Below, piece after piece: positions 1 through 16,500 of a stretch of 64,000 nt of DNA. Origin of the DNA: Archilochus colubris (lineage: Eukaryota > Chordata > Aves > Apodiformes > Trochilidae). Both the position numbers and the translations under genes were made by a program. Under the pieces are notes generated by a model. The model ran no database searches. It was not told the DNA's origin and worked only from the letters and a program-made list of their open reading frames with translations. Every line of letters starts with the position of its first letter. Within the stretch, counting starts at the first letter, position 1. The stretch lies in contig CM041089.1 in the NCBI GenBank assembly GCA_023079485.1, positions 12,229,001-12,293,000 of the forward strand, given 5' to 3'.

Positions 1-418
1 TTACTTCTTGGCCAGAAATGTCTGGCATCTTATAAGTTAGTGGCAACCTGACTAGGGCAAATGCTAGCCATCTCATGCCTTAGTTAATGTGCAGCTGCTC
101 TGTCCACAGATAATAGGTCATGAGGGCAGAGCCTTCTCACTTTTCTGTAGAGCACTTGCATGGCATCCCGACAGCTGCCCCATGCTCATCTATGCCTGAA
201 AAGTATGCAGTACCACTGCCTGACTCCTGTATGTGAAGGTTTTGATTTGCCCTGAGGGATGCCACGCGTGGCAGTGAAGCAGTCGTGAAACTTGGAGAGA
301 GAAAAAAAAGGCCTAGGGTAACAATTACCAGAATTTTAGCACCCTCAAATTTCAGGTATCAATATTAAAAGGAATTGAGAACTGTTCTCAACAGTGTGTA
401 GGGAGAGGCCATGTTTGA

Positions 419-3094
<2,676 letters not shown>

Positions 3095-3750
3095 GTCTGC
3101 CCAAGCAGTTCACTCTTTGCATTTTTAATGGGTTTAGTGGTTTATCTCACATTGCACTTCCTAAGTAGGTCAAATCTTTCAATGTATGTATCAACTAGAA
3201 CACACAAGCAGCTCAAATCTGAACAAAAGTTTCATCAAGATAGCATAAGAAAACTATTCTAGGGTTTTCCCTGTTCAGACACCCATGTTCTTAGCCAGAG
3301 CTAGATAACCTAGTCAGTCTTGTACAGTGAAATGGTGTGACAGAAATCCAGCATTCAAAGCAGCACTGCCTAGAAAATCCTTTGCCTTTTCCTCGTCTTG
3401 TTTAGTGTTGGTTCAGAACAGTCAGTAACTAATTGTAACACAACGTGAAACCAAAGACTATTTTCTTGCAGTTAAAGGATTGTCAAGCCAATTGACCAAC
3501 CTTCTCTGCTGGCTGAATAGCTTAAGTATTTCACTATTCGTAGGTCCAAATGTATTTTCCTAACACTGCTTTTGGAATTTTTGTGGTTTTTTTTTTTTTT
3601 TAGAGAACCTTATTTTTGTGTACTGTATCAGCTTAGGTGTAAAGTTTATCTTCTGAGAACATTTGGAAAAAAAAAAGATTTCTGAATGCAACAAGACTGT
3701 CCAAGTGTAGTACCAGCTCCAGCACCAATAAAACCACAAACTGTTCCTTC
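3095..3750 (+). other. LDHA: LDHA 3' untranslated region (predicted)
   Basis: This stretch runs from the LDHA stop codon to the first well-placed AATAAA at 3727-3732, which is followed by a T/G-rich stretch (CTGTTCCTTCTGCCTCTTTG). That gives a 3' UTR of about 0.65 kb. A T-run lies at about 3586-3601. The exact cleavage site is inferred. Confidence 0.6.
3727..3732 (+). terminator. LDHA: Probable LDHA poly(A) signal AATAAA
   Basis: A canonical AATAAA hexamer lies about 630 nt after the LDHA stop, with T/G-rich sequence just downstream. It is the best candidate for the 3' end of the LDHA mRNA. Confidence 0.55.
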
Positions 3751-4030
3751 TGCCTCTTTGTTTTCTTTATAGGGCTTTGTCTCCAAGATACAGCTCCACT
3801 TACACCCACCTAAAACCAGGTTTTCAGTCACATTAACTCAAACCTTACCTGTATAAAAATGTTAGCTGTGCAGCTACTCTTGCAGATACTTACGTAGTGA
3901 ACTTCCTAACAATTTCAGGGTAGGCATGAAAGAAAAAAACTCTGAACAGCACCTGTACATAGAAACAATGACCAAAGCTACTCCTCCAAGTAAAGATGAC
4001 TTATCCACTAATATATGAAAATGTCTGATA

Positions 4031-4065
4031 TAAAAATATATATATAAAAAAATATATATATATAA
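4031..4065. repeat. AT-rich dinucleotide repeat
   Basis: Interrupted (AT)n tracts lie in the short spacer between the convergent LDHA and TSG101 3' ends. Confidence 0.8.
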
Positions 4066-4108
4066 ATGTCACTAGTATATTAAAAGAATATCCCTCATTA
4101 CAATGAAG

Positions 4109-4216
4109 AGGGCAAGGCTGGATGGGGCTTGGATCAACCTGTCCCTGCCTGTGGAGTGAGGCTGGAACTGGATGATGCTTAAGGTCCATTTCCAACCCAA
4201 ACCATTCTATGAATAA
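4109..4216 (+). mobile_element. CR1 LINE 3'-end fragment
   Basis: The sequence follows the avian CR1 3' terminus: GGCTGGATGGGGCTTGGA, then GGAACTGGATGATGCTTAAGG, then TTTCCAACCCAAACCATTC and TATGAAT. It is 5'-truncated, as most CR1 copies are, and lies between the predicted poly(A) sites of LDHA and TSG101. Confidence 0.85.
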
Positions 4217-4298
4217 ACTGATTCTGCTCAAACCAGGTCTGTGGGGAAAGAAAGCACATTGTACACAGTTCCCTAGAGGAAGAAAATATGCAAGAAGT

Positions 4299-4304
4299 TT
4301 TATT
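4299..4304 (-). terminator. TSG101: Probable TSG101 poly(A) signal
   Basis: TTTATT on the plus strand reads AATAAA on the minus strand, about 215 nt after the TSG101 stop. This gives a short 3' UTR of roughly 230-240 nt. Confidence 0.55.
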
Positions 4305-4517
4305 CAGCGTTAAGTTCACCAGCACAAAGATTACAGAAGATAGAAAGTGCATTAATAAAAGCTAGTCTTTACCAAAAAGAAAATATATTATTGATTCAAA
4401 ATATCTTACACGTGAATGATGTAATAACTTACTCTGGGCACCTACTGATTAAGAGAAATATCAAGTGAATGGCTGCTTCACAAGGAAATCTAAACTTCCC
4501 AACTGCAGTCTGAGAAT

Positions 4518-7500
4518 TCAGTAGAGATCACTGAGTCCAGCAGTCTTCCTTGCTTTCTGCATCAGCGCCCTCAGCTGGAACTGCTTGCGGGACAGAAGCC
4601 GTACATGCTGCAGAAAGAAAGAAAAAGAGTTGGTCAGCACCTCAGTTACACTGCAGTACAAGTTACCAAACCCTGACACATTCCATGACCCAAACAGTTA
4701 GCAAGTTTTTAAAACTCCTGAATACACTGGGCACAAGATGGCTTAAAAATGACATGTAGGTGGCTAACAAGTGCAATCACTAGTACATAGTACATAATAT
4801 ATATTTTTTTTGAGATTTTAGTTATTAATTCTGCACATGCTTTTAGCAAAGAGAAAAGTAGTAATATCTACTCCAAACTGAAGTTAGACTAATGCACTTC
4901 CCACAGAACAGTTATTTAACATTAGATAAACAGAATTAGCAAGCTAAATAGGAAGGAAATAATGTCTCTTTGTAGTGCATTGTACAACAGGAGTTAAAAG
5001 CAAAGCTTGAAAGTGGTAACTTGGGGGAAACCTCAACTGTTAGGAAAAGGAAGGACTGGTAACTCTTGTTAATCAGTGGCTCCTGTACAGACTATTAACA
5101 CTTCAGCATCCTAATCTTTCCAGATCCAATGGCAACATTAATGACACTGATGCAGTTTTATTCCATGCAAAAAAGGGTTTTTAATATTTTCAAAATAACA
5201 ACAGATCAATTTTTTATTTCCTGTACCATCACCATGCACTTAAGTTCAAAATAAAGGAATGTTATTAGATAAGATTATATGAAAACTTGCAGGTGACTTG
5301 GAATCTCTAGTGCTTTGAAAAGTGGTCTTTTAATTCTGAAATTCCTCTTTTAAAACTTGCTTCAACATATAAGTATTCATGTTCTTACAGGATCCTCTTC
5401 AGTGAAGAAATCACTAAAATTAATTAGCTAAACAAGAGTGCCAAGTATTTAAACATGTTTAGAATGTCTATCTTAACACATCCTAAGAAACTACTTACCT
5501 TTAAAAAGACATCTAGATCTATCACTCCACGTCTTAATGCTTCCCCAAGATAGAAGATTGTGTCTTCAATTGCATTTTCCTCTGCATATAAGTTCAGGAT
5601 CTGCTTGTAAAGTGGCGCTGTAGGAATAATAACCTCATCTATATCATTATTTTCTGACTGATTTTCCATTTTCTCTAAGGCAGAACTGAGCTCCTCGTCC
5701 TTCTTCTTGAGAAGTTCAATGTTCTTGTCAACTTCAGCCTAGAAAAAAAATGTTAAATTTGTTTCTTAAGTCTCAAGTCTCCTTGTGAGACAAGTGTAAA
5801 GAGGACATTTTTAGACATGTCAGTTGAACCTTTCTCTACTCATCTCCATTACCATTTTTGTGAAAGAACTACCCATCTACAGATTTCAGTTTTGTCACAT
5901 TTTTTTTTTAAAGGCTGTTTCAGGTAATATCAATCCATTATCAATTTATAACTGTAGAGAAGTCTAAGGATTTTGAAGGTGCCACTTAAGAAAAAAAAAC
6001 CATTTAAACCAGCGAAAGATAATAAAATGAAACCCAAAACAATTATTTCAAGATGTGTCTTCTGGAGTAGGTTCCTATACAATTTTGCTGCAAATGGATC
6101 ACACAAACACTTAACTGTATTGACAGGAAACAGAATATGCTGTCTTTACCCACTAATGGTAACTATAATTTAACTGCACCTATATGAGAAGCACCTCCTT
6201 TTGCTACATTTGAATTTGCTTCCTGATATTTTTTATGTACCACAGCTAGAGGAGATTGTACATCATTGTTACTCCTCATGTTATGCAAAGCTGTACAGAC
6301 CATTATCATATTCCATTCTCTCTGTCCTGCCTGTCTTTTTCCCAGACTGAAGTCCTAGCTTGCTTAGTCATGTCTTATGTGGAAGTTGTCTGATAGGCTC
6401 CATCATCCATCTCTCTCACCTTGGCATAGAACACCTGCAGTTACTGTGTCCATTCTTTCCAATAGAGAAAAGACTACAATTACACACTTTAAGTGGACAC
6501 ATCACAGATTTATAAGGTGACATAATGTATCTCCTATTCTCTAGTCCTTAGTAATACTTTCTAATTATTTTTTGACACCATATCTGAGCACTCAGTTGGT
6601 TTCAGAAACAGCTCATCAATCCCAAAATCTCACTCCCGAGCTGTAATACAAGTAGCAGATGGACTAAGCAGAAGATGTCAGGTTCTAGAGTAAAACTACA
6701 GGAATTCCTGAGCAGAGAAGGAAAGACTCTTGTCTGGGAAAGGGTAAGTGCAGGATATACAAGGAGGCACCAGAATCAGTGCCTCTGCACAAAAGACTGA
6801 AATATTCTCCAGTGCTGCTGTTATTATTACTCATAAATTGAGACACAGTTATGAAGTAAACTCATACCACTTGTATCTTTCCCAGGGAAATTGTGGAAAA
6901 ACAACACTGCTCCTCTACTACTGAATGCTGACATTTTTAAGACACATACAGGACAAAGCATCTGACAGTCACTGCATGTGACTTGCTTCAAGTCTGAAAT
7001 AATGTAGCACAGTTTTCAAAGAGAACATATATTTAAAAAGCAATACACTGGAAGCTTTGGTATTTTTTGATGCCTAATAATTAATTGATTACATGCTTCT
7101 GCTGACTACCAAGAAGACTCAGACACAGAGCAGTGTTTCATCATTCAGCTTACCACTTCTTGATCCAGGCGAGTCACCATTTCTTCCAGTTTCTGGTGTC
7201 CTTTCTTCAGGTCCTCCTCTGTCCGTTTCAAGGCATTGAGCTCAGCCTGTGCCCGGTCCATCTCTTCCTTCATCCTCCACCTCAGTTTATCACTGACTGC
7301 TGAAATGAGGGAAGCTCGAATGGTATCCTCACTGATAGTTCCATCTCTACTGGGTCCTGCAAAAAGAAAATTCACAAGCATGAAATTAACTTGTTTCTGC
7401 ACTTCAGGATAAGCCAAGTTAGCCCTATGAAAATACAGATGTCCCAACACTTGATCTGATTGACAGTTCTGTCTTAAGCAATTCACTCTGTTACCAATCA

Positions 7501-10500
7501 ACAAGATTATTTTCCATCTTTGGTTAACTATCAATCTGATAGTTAATAAACATCTAGTTAGTTAAAACTGGACAGCAATTGGCACTGTACACACAAGCCT
7601 AGGAATTCATAATTGCTGCTCTTATGGAAAGGAGACAAGAATAGTAGTTTCTACACTGAGAAGTAAAATTCAAACCACGTTAGTCCAACTACTTGGGACA
7701 AAGAGTTTATTCACAGTTTAGGGCTTCCTGTTTAAGGAAGACAAATGTGAATACACAAGTTTCAAGTCAAAACAAAAAGGCCTGATTTCACTTCAAGAAT
7801 ATCATCAGCATGAATTCAGTTACTGTTTATTCTGTGTAATGAATAATGCATAACTGCTCTCTAACACAAAGTCAGAACCAGCCATCAGTCCTGCTTTTTT
7901 TCCTCCTGATATCCCTCACACTGGGAGATTTTATACAAGGCTCACTTGAACACTCAAATAGGACAGAGAAAAAAAAATAAGAATCACAATACACCTCACA
8001 CAATGAAAGTTTGCATAGAAGTGCCAATAGGCATGAGAGAGATCTTTGAATATATAAAGGATGATTTTCATACAGCCCAATCAGATTTTATGTGTCACCT
8101 CAAAGAGCATGAGCTTTTAGCATTTTCTGTCACTTCCATAACTGGCCCAGCTCAGGGAACACTTTATAGCACAGAGCCAAGTAAATCCACAAAGCACTGA
8201 AACCCTTAAAACCTTTACCAGGCAGAGTCTGATTTCAGAAGTGGCCTTACAGAATCATCAAACCAGTAACTGCATCATAAAGGTAATTAATGGCAGGGGA
8301 CTGAACAGAAATAAAACCCCTGAAGGACTATTTAAAATGACAGATATTATAAAAAACTTAAGCCACTCTGAATGAGGACTTTGATTCAATTTCAACTAAG
8401 CTGACAAAGGAAACACTTCATCACCACCAGCACGAAACTCTAAATAAAGTTGTTACCACCTGCTGTGCTCTTAAAAACAAACCTATCACAATAAACCATA
8501 GTCCAAACAACCTTCAGTGGAAATAAACATTTGCAGCTGAAAGAAAAAGAATATACTGTACCCTAAAAAACCCCACAACAACACAGAACAACAAACAGCA
8601 TAGCAAACACAGTGGATGATTAGAGATGACTGCATTTCATTTGGCACAAAAGATAAACCATAGCAGCTGTATGACTTTCACCTACCTGCACCAAATCAAT
8701 CAGCCCAGTGTTACATTGCCACTGCCAAATCTGGCATTTTGGCAGTCCTGGAAGAGATTTACCTGAAAAGTAAAATCACTGAAAAGAGAACTGGCTCTAT
8801 TCTTATCAAACCAAGACATTCCATCCCTTATTGTATTATCATTTAGGTCATACTCAAGTCACCACTCCTTTTTGTGTATATGTATATATCTATATGTATA
8901 TGTGTATATACACACACACGTACACAGATCACTAGTTTGTGATTTGTCTTTCCATACAGATGTTAATTAAGGTCATGTAGTCCATGACTGTATGGTCTAT
9001 CAACCATCTATCACAGCAGTCTCTCAGGGTAGAAGAGATGGTCTTGGTTTGAGCTAGAACTGAACCAATTTTCTCTTTAGTGAGTTTTACTTTTCAGCTT
9101 ACATTTCAGTGACTGCTCCCTCTGAAATTAACAGTATGTTTTTTGGACAGTGTCTGCTGCTTGGACTGCTCATGCTCAATAATTATTGCAGAGGTAATGG
9201 TATGAGTGGCAGGCAGACAGGCCCTTGCTTATACTTAGTCCTATAGAAACCAAGGTCACTGCTTGGTTTTGCTAAACTTCTTATGTGCCAGAAATTAAAT
9301 GATGGTAAAGTAGGAGCACCTGTTTTCCTTTGCTAATCTGTGAACTTGCCCCATTTGTGTGAATGAAAATTTCAAAATCCACATAGTTCTGCATGGAAGA
9401 AGGTGCATAAATAATGGGGAGTTCATATGTTAAATGAAGAACCTATGGGTGCACTTTTAAATTATGGTGCAAGAGAATACAAACAACTGACACTCTGCAG
9501 AAGAACACAACATCCTTACCATGTAACTGCTCCAAAAGGACCATATCCAATTAGAGAGCTACTGCACCAACATCTGCCTTAACCAGCTGGCCCTTATCAC
9601 TGGCTCCCAGTCTGTTACACACACACTAACAGAGAGGTGCAGAGCAGAAACCAAACTGTGTATTTTTCCAGCACGGGCCCATGGAGCAGCAGGCTGGGAA
9701 AAGATACACAATGGATCTTGATGCTGAAGAGGAGGAAGTAACAAGTAGGGAGCATTAGGAAGGAACAGGAAGAGACTGGAGAAGAAGCTCAGTGAACATA
9801 AAGCTCATTCCAAACACAATGGCAACCTCTGCTTTAGGTAGCTACAACTTTTGAAGTAAAGAAAATATAAATAAGGAGTAAACAAAAAGAGTCCAGTAGA
9901 TGATTAAACAAGGACAAATCATTCTTACAAAGCACAACCACGTACAGAGCAACAGAGACAATCCAAAGAAACCTTAAAGTGTGAGAAAAAAATCTTTAGG
10001 TAGTTACACACAGTGTTCTTCAGACTATTCATACAGCACAGAGCCAGGAATCTATCAAGTTCCTGACAAAATATAAGATGAAGGACATAAAATGTACTTT
10101 ATTCTTATTTTTAATAACTATTTTAATCGGAGATCAATACAATCCTGGAGTCAATGCAATCCTTTTTCCATTTTATTTCCCTACAGCTCAGTTACAGAGT
10201 GCAGCTTCAGCTCAGAGAAATCCTCCCAAAGCTACTCACCCACAGTGGTCACAGGAGGCTGGGGAGGGTAGTATGGAACACTGGTGGTTGCTGGGAATGG
10301 AACTCCACCCGGGAAAGGATAGTTGGGGTAGCTGCTTTGACAAATAAAGATACACCAGTGTTATCTGACTATCTGTTAAATACCATCCACATGTATTAAC
10401 TTTGTGCCAACAGGTGAAACAACTGTTTACATAATGAAATGTCTAAACTACAGGACAAGCTCTACTTCTTCATTTTTCCTTTTCACATTCACTTCTTTCA

Positions 10501-13500
10501 CAATCTGTATTTCTGGTATGATCTACAAAGCCACCATTTTATCTGAAATGCTCTCTCGTTATTGCCTGGGAAAGCATTTGGACCCTTTCAAATTCTCTTT
10601 AATATTTTCATTTTCCCATGCAATTCCTAACTTGCCATGCAACAACCCAAAATGATCCAAAAGCAATTTTGCCAGCCACAAACTCACAAACAGAAAATTT
10701 GATTTGTTAATTTTAAATGGCAACATTTAACTGATTTATGTAAACCTAGATATGTTGTGCAAAATAGGGTTGCAAAATGAAGCTCCCCCACAAATTCTTA
10801 GTCTGAAGGATGATGGAGGCCTAAAGTGTTCATTTGCTCACTGAAACAAGGACCCAAATGAGTCAGTACTGGACTGACAATCATCATCATTGGATCAGAG
10901 TATCAGCCATGGCTATAGGTAAGCAAAATGGCCCAAGAAAATGTAAAACTTTAACAAATTAATATTCTGTGTATCTCCAAATAGCTGCAGACTTAGCAGT
11001 TCTTAAAACCTTTCTATTATTTCATAAATTACAATAGTTTAAAACTAGTTATTTTATTATTTTTCATAAAAATATTAAGACCACTTTAAATAAACATATT
11101 AAGTGGGAAACAACTTGGCATAGGAGCTTATCAAAATCCCCATTTTTCACTCTACTTTCCTAATGGTTGGAGGGTTTTAACTTTTTTTTTTTTTTTTTAA
11201 TCACCATTACACAGTATAACTCCTTATATGCTCCCAATACAAAATCAGGACATAAGAATATCAGTAATTAAAAGATTTAATTATTATGTGAAAAAATGTA
11301 AGTATCCACTGGGAGGCAGCAATCAGCATCTTACTATTTGCTAAGACAGAACACAAGTCTTCTGGAACAGCCTTATTCCAAACTATTTTATAACATACTT
11401 AAAGAAAACCTCATTTTTAGTGACAGAAAGCTTTAAAATAATTTGGTGGCCTTAAAATTCTCTTGGAGTGCTCTGAATTCATGCTGGATGCAAGGTTTGT
11501 ATCCAGCAACTGTTCTGTTCAATATCTTCAGTGGCTCAATACCCCAAAAAGTGTTAAAAAGACAAATAAAATCCCCCAACTTGTAGAGTTATATCTATTC
11601 ATATATCATGTAAAGATGCCAACCTTATAAAAACTAAGCCAGTACATGAGTGAAGCAAGTCAACAACTGGAAGTGAGGTAATAAATTTTAAAATGTATTT
11701 ATCACCCAAGTATTGCATTTGAAGCAAGGAAGGTAAACCTTTCCCAAAGTTTCTTCTGGCTCTTGGCAAGAATTAAGTCCTCACTTTAAAAAAACCTGCT
11801 AACATGAGAATTATACAACAAAAACACCACAAGAAAGTAACTAGGAAGTTATTGTCAGTTAAACTGTCTAACATGTAAATAAGAATGGGCTAAAGAGGTT
11901 CTTACCTTGGGTTTGGAGTGCTTCCTGCTGGATAAGCAGATATACCTCCTGGAATGCCTGGCACATAGGAAGCTAAATAAAATAATAACATTATATATTT
12001 TTACTTTTCAGAAGTTTAACATATATTGAGATGTACTTATCTGCAGTCAGATGCTTTTCAGAATGTTACTGAATCAAGAAGAGTAAGAGAAGCCATTCTA
12101 TAGCCACACTGTGTTCCCTGCACCCTCCAACACCATCCCTTCTCTCAGCATTCCCAGAGGATTCCCAGGCTGCCTCGTGCAGCTTGGCAGGAGGGATACA
12201 AGCAGATTTTTGTTGTGAGCTTTCTCTGTGCCAACAGACCAGGGCAGCTGCTGCTCCTCAGAACACATGAAGCATTAAACTGCAGCAGACCCTCCCTCTG
12301 AATATTGACCAGTTAGAATTTCCTTTCTGAATCCAAGCACATTTTCCCAAAGGCAGACAAGTCTTCCATTTCTGGTGATCCTAAGCTATAAACTTTGGTA
12401 AATACTTTTCAAGAGCCTTTTGTTTGGAGGGAGAGTATTGAGAGTATTGACAGAGTGCTTCAGCTTTTCATCTGTAACACTGTGATGTGATGTGATGAAA
12501 GCTGCATTTTGAGAGAAAACTGACAGATCCTTAAAAATACAGCAAAAATTTAAACCCCACAAATAGAGCTGCTCTGCCACTAAATTAACATAGAAGTTCT
12601 ACAATATCACAAAATGACCTGTAGCTGATCTGCTCCTCCTCCTGCCCCAGTCTTTGGCTTGAGCAGGTCTACTCTGCTGGGTTTTATTTTTCCAGGGCAT
12701 CTCCTTTTGGAAGAATTTCTAGAATTTTCTCTCTCCTGCTTCCCCTTTTTCCCTCCACCCACCTATCCCCAGTCTCTAAAATAAGATGCTTCCAGAAGTT
12801 TAAAGTCTTGAGAATTTGTGCAAGAAAACGAGTACTAAAGAGTACCAGATCAACAGAGAAGAATGAAAAATCACAAGGTGTTTTTTTTTCATTTTTAGTG
12901 AGTGTTATTATTAAAAAATCCCCACAAACCCAAAACAGGAGTGTGGGCATAGAAAACACAGGCAGTATGCCTTAGCTTATGTAATCAGTGGTTGCAAGAA
13001 ACTTAGCAGATGGATTTGTATTATTAGAATTAAAAAATAAAAAAAAAGATGCAAACATAGTTACCTGAATAATCTCCCTTTAAAGTTATCCCTGAATGTT
13101 GACAGGTCTTGAGGGACCTAGGTGTGTGTGTGTGTTAGTTTGATTTTTTAAAAAATACAAACTTGATTTTTCCCTTCCTTCCAAAAGCTGAAATAACAGA
13201 TACTCTTTCAGCATAGTTCAAAAAGGTCAAGTGCAGCAGAGGTGAATTCATTAGCCAGAAATACAGAAAGTCATTCTAGAGCAGAATCCCTGGTTGCTGA
13301 CAAACGATGCAGAGCAACAATATGCTCTGGGATATTAATGTGAGTTTTTGTAGAAATTAGCAGCCATGAGCACTTACTAGTTGGTGGGCCTGTTGCCTGG
13401 TAGGGTGGGTAGCTTGATGAAGCAGTGGGCCTGGAAAAGACTGGAGGTTCCTCACCAAACACAACAATCATGACCTGTATCAGTTCTAGCAAGTCTGACT

Positions 13501-16500
13501 GGGGCTGTGAGGACAAACAAGTCACAAGTTGTTGATTTCATGAACAGTTTTGACTGGCAATGGTGACAAAACAATAACAAGACATGAAAAAATACAGCTC
13601 ATCAAGTTTTTTGACATTTAAATTTCATGAAGCACAGAGCTTTTGTTCAGGTTCAAAATGGCTCAAGAGAAAAAAAAAATTATAGCCCACTAAGGAGCAG
13701 CACAAACCTCCTTTAAATTTACCTAAACTAGGCTTCTCAGCTTCTAACCACAGTTAATACAGGTAGGATTTCATTTTCCCAAAATAAGAATGAGCATCAT
13801 GAATGCAGCACCAGATTAAATATCCTATTTTCAGATTTTAGCTCTATTATCCACTTACCTTATTCTTGTCAATCTCTCACACTGAGTGAATCCTGTATCA
13901 CTTTTTACATGATCCTCTTGTTTGTGCCAGACCTGGGCACATCCTCACCTGGGCAGCCACTTCCCACTGTTACCATGCTTAATAAATGTATTCCTGCTAA
14001 TCACTTTTTGTGGAACTATGCACACAAAAACTATGCCCACGCAGGTGCATTTTAGTCACAGAGATTAATTTCAGCCCAGAGGCATTTCACAGAATTTACA
14101 ATTTTCCTTCTGTAAATATTCTTATCTCACAGATCTTCAGCTCAGTGCTCTGCCAGGGATGGAGGCCTGTGCAGCACTGTTAAACCAGACACACTGTAAC
14201 TAAAGATGCAATTTACCAGGCAACAGAATGCAGCATCCTGGATTACAAATAATTACAAATTATTTTTGTAATTTGTACAAATTACAAATTTTACAAATAA
14301 TTACAATACTACAATCATTACAAGTAACAAGCAGTTGTTTTCATTTAAGAACTTTTTGTTAAGAATGATTCTAAAGATTCTAAAGATTCTAAGATTCTAA
14401 AGGAATTTGAAAGTGAGAAATTTGAGGATTTCAGGTTCCACTATACTTACATATTTCCACTCATGCAGATAAGGAAGGTATATTTTTCCATTGGCATCAA
14501 CATGCTTCCCAGTTTTTATTGTCATAGAGCTAGTGGGTTTGACAAAACAGATTGGGGGATTGAAAGGATAGGTGTCCAGCAGCCACAAGCAAATTGGGAT
14601 ATTGTATTTATTACCTAGAAAAAAAGTTTTGAAATATTTTTAAAGTTATGCCATCTGTCTGACCTCTTACATTTATAAAAACCTCCCCAATTCAGGCAAT
14701 TCAGCTGCACATAGAAGTCAAAGTCTATTAGTAACATTCAAAATAGAATTCACATTATGGTTGTGAACTCAACATTTTTCAGGGCAATTTACCTTTGATT
14801 TACAATCAAAATACAAACAAAAATATCATTTACCACTATTACATTCTCATTTGTTCTGTGATGCAACACTACTAGATCTTAATATGAGTTATTGCTAGCT
14901 TCAGCAGCAAATGGTTTGCAACCCCCATGAAGTTAAGGAGCTTGAAAAACACTGTACTGACAGAGCTGTACAAGACTGAAGAAGCAGTGCTCAACACTAA
15001 AACTTTAATTCACAGCAGAAGTAGGGAACAATGTCCTTAAAACATCATACTTTAGACAAGAGAGGGATTTTGATAAAATAATAATCACTAAAGAAATCAA
15101 GCTGAAGCAGGACAAATCTAAAAAGCTTCTTATGGAATTTGGGAAAAACTGGTGGTGATGATATTAAAAATAAGAGCATACCTCTGTAAGGCACAGGAAT
15201 GGTTCCACAGAGGCTCATCAACTCTCTAGATGAACCATCATTAAAAACTGAAAGGAAACACACAGTATTTTTAAAACAAATGTATTTGCTACGTGCACTG
15301 TATTTGTAGACTCTATTAATGTAAGATTTTAAATGTTACAAGTATAGAAACTCAGCCTGAAATACTCTGCTGTTAAATGCTTATGGACTAGAAAACTATT
15401 CTCTACAGTCAGCAACCTTTTTACATGTAACTTATTTCTGAGAAAAATGACTAATTATTGTCAAACTACCTTCTCTGCAAATAAAACTGCTTCCTCATTC
15501 AGAGGCCAAACACAACATGTTGGAACCATAAAAACTGCAAACCATACAAATTACTGCAAAGATAGTCTGAACTCCATTTAAAAAACAGCTGTCATTTGAG
15601 GATTACAAAGAATTACTTATGCTTTTTTTCAAACACATCAGCAAGAACTTTCATTATGCAAACTTGTTATTCCAACCACAGTCCTTTCACTGTTGTTTTT
15701 GATTCTCCATTCACTGCATGCATTTTTATTTCCATGACAGCTGCTGGCTTCCAACTACTCAAGCTAAACTAATTTATCTTTGACCTGTCCATGTCTCAAT
15801 ACTTCTCAGTATTAAGAGCTTCTCAATAGTTCTCAGATTTAGAATTTAGAAACCAGAAGAATATAAAGTCTCTGGTGATGTACTGGTAATATAAATTAGC
15901 TTGCAGAGGAATCCCACAGGTGAAAGTTAAACAAAAGTGATTGGGAGGATGACCTCTGCAGCTATGCTGGCTCTCTGTATCTTGTGAAATCTCAGCCTCT
16001 GGAGCTGATCCCAGATAGCATCTTCATTTAATACACTCAAATTTAGTCAGATTTAGAAAAGCTAACAAACAGGGATTGTCATTGTTAAATTACATTAAAA
16101 AAAATCCCTCATAATTTCCTACCTACTTGACTGTGCTTTCTTCATACTCTTAAGGACTGCAACAATTATTTTTAATGAAACATTTCTACACTGATCTAAA
16201 GTTCTTTCTAAACATAAAAAATATTTTTAGACTTCTATGACAGAAAAGCTGCATTTGTAAGATTCCAGCACCCTCAGGATGATAACTGAAATGACATCAC
16301 TGAGCAATTGCTAAAAGCTGAGCTGTGAAAAACGTAATGCTTCTTGGCAGGTGGGAAAGAGCAATACAGAAAACTTGTTTCAGGAAATAACTCTCTGTTT
16401 CTAAGGAAGTATTGATGTCAAAGATCAAGAAGAGAAATTCAAGTTATGTTTTCTAATTTTATTTACCTTTTTCCCCACAAATATTACCAAACATATGTAA

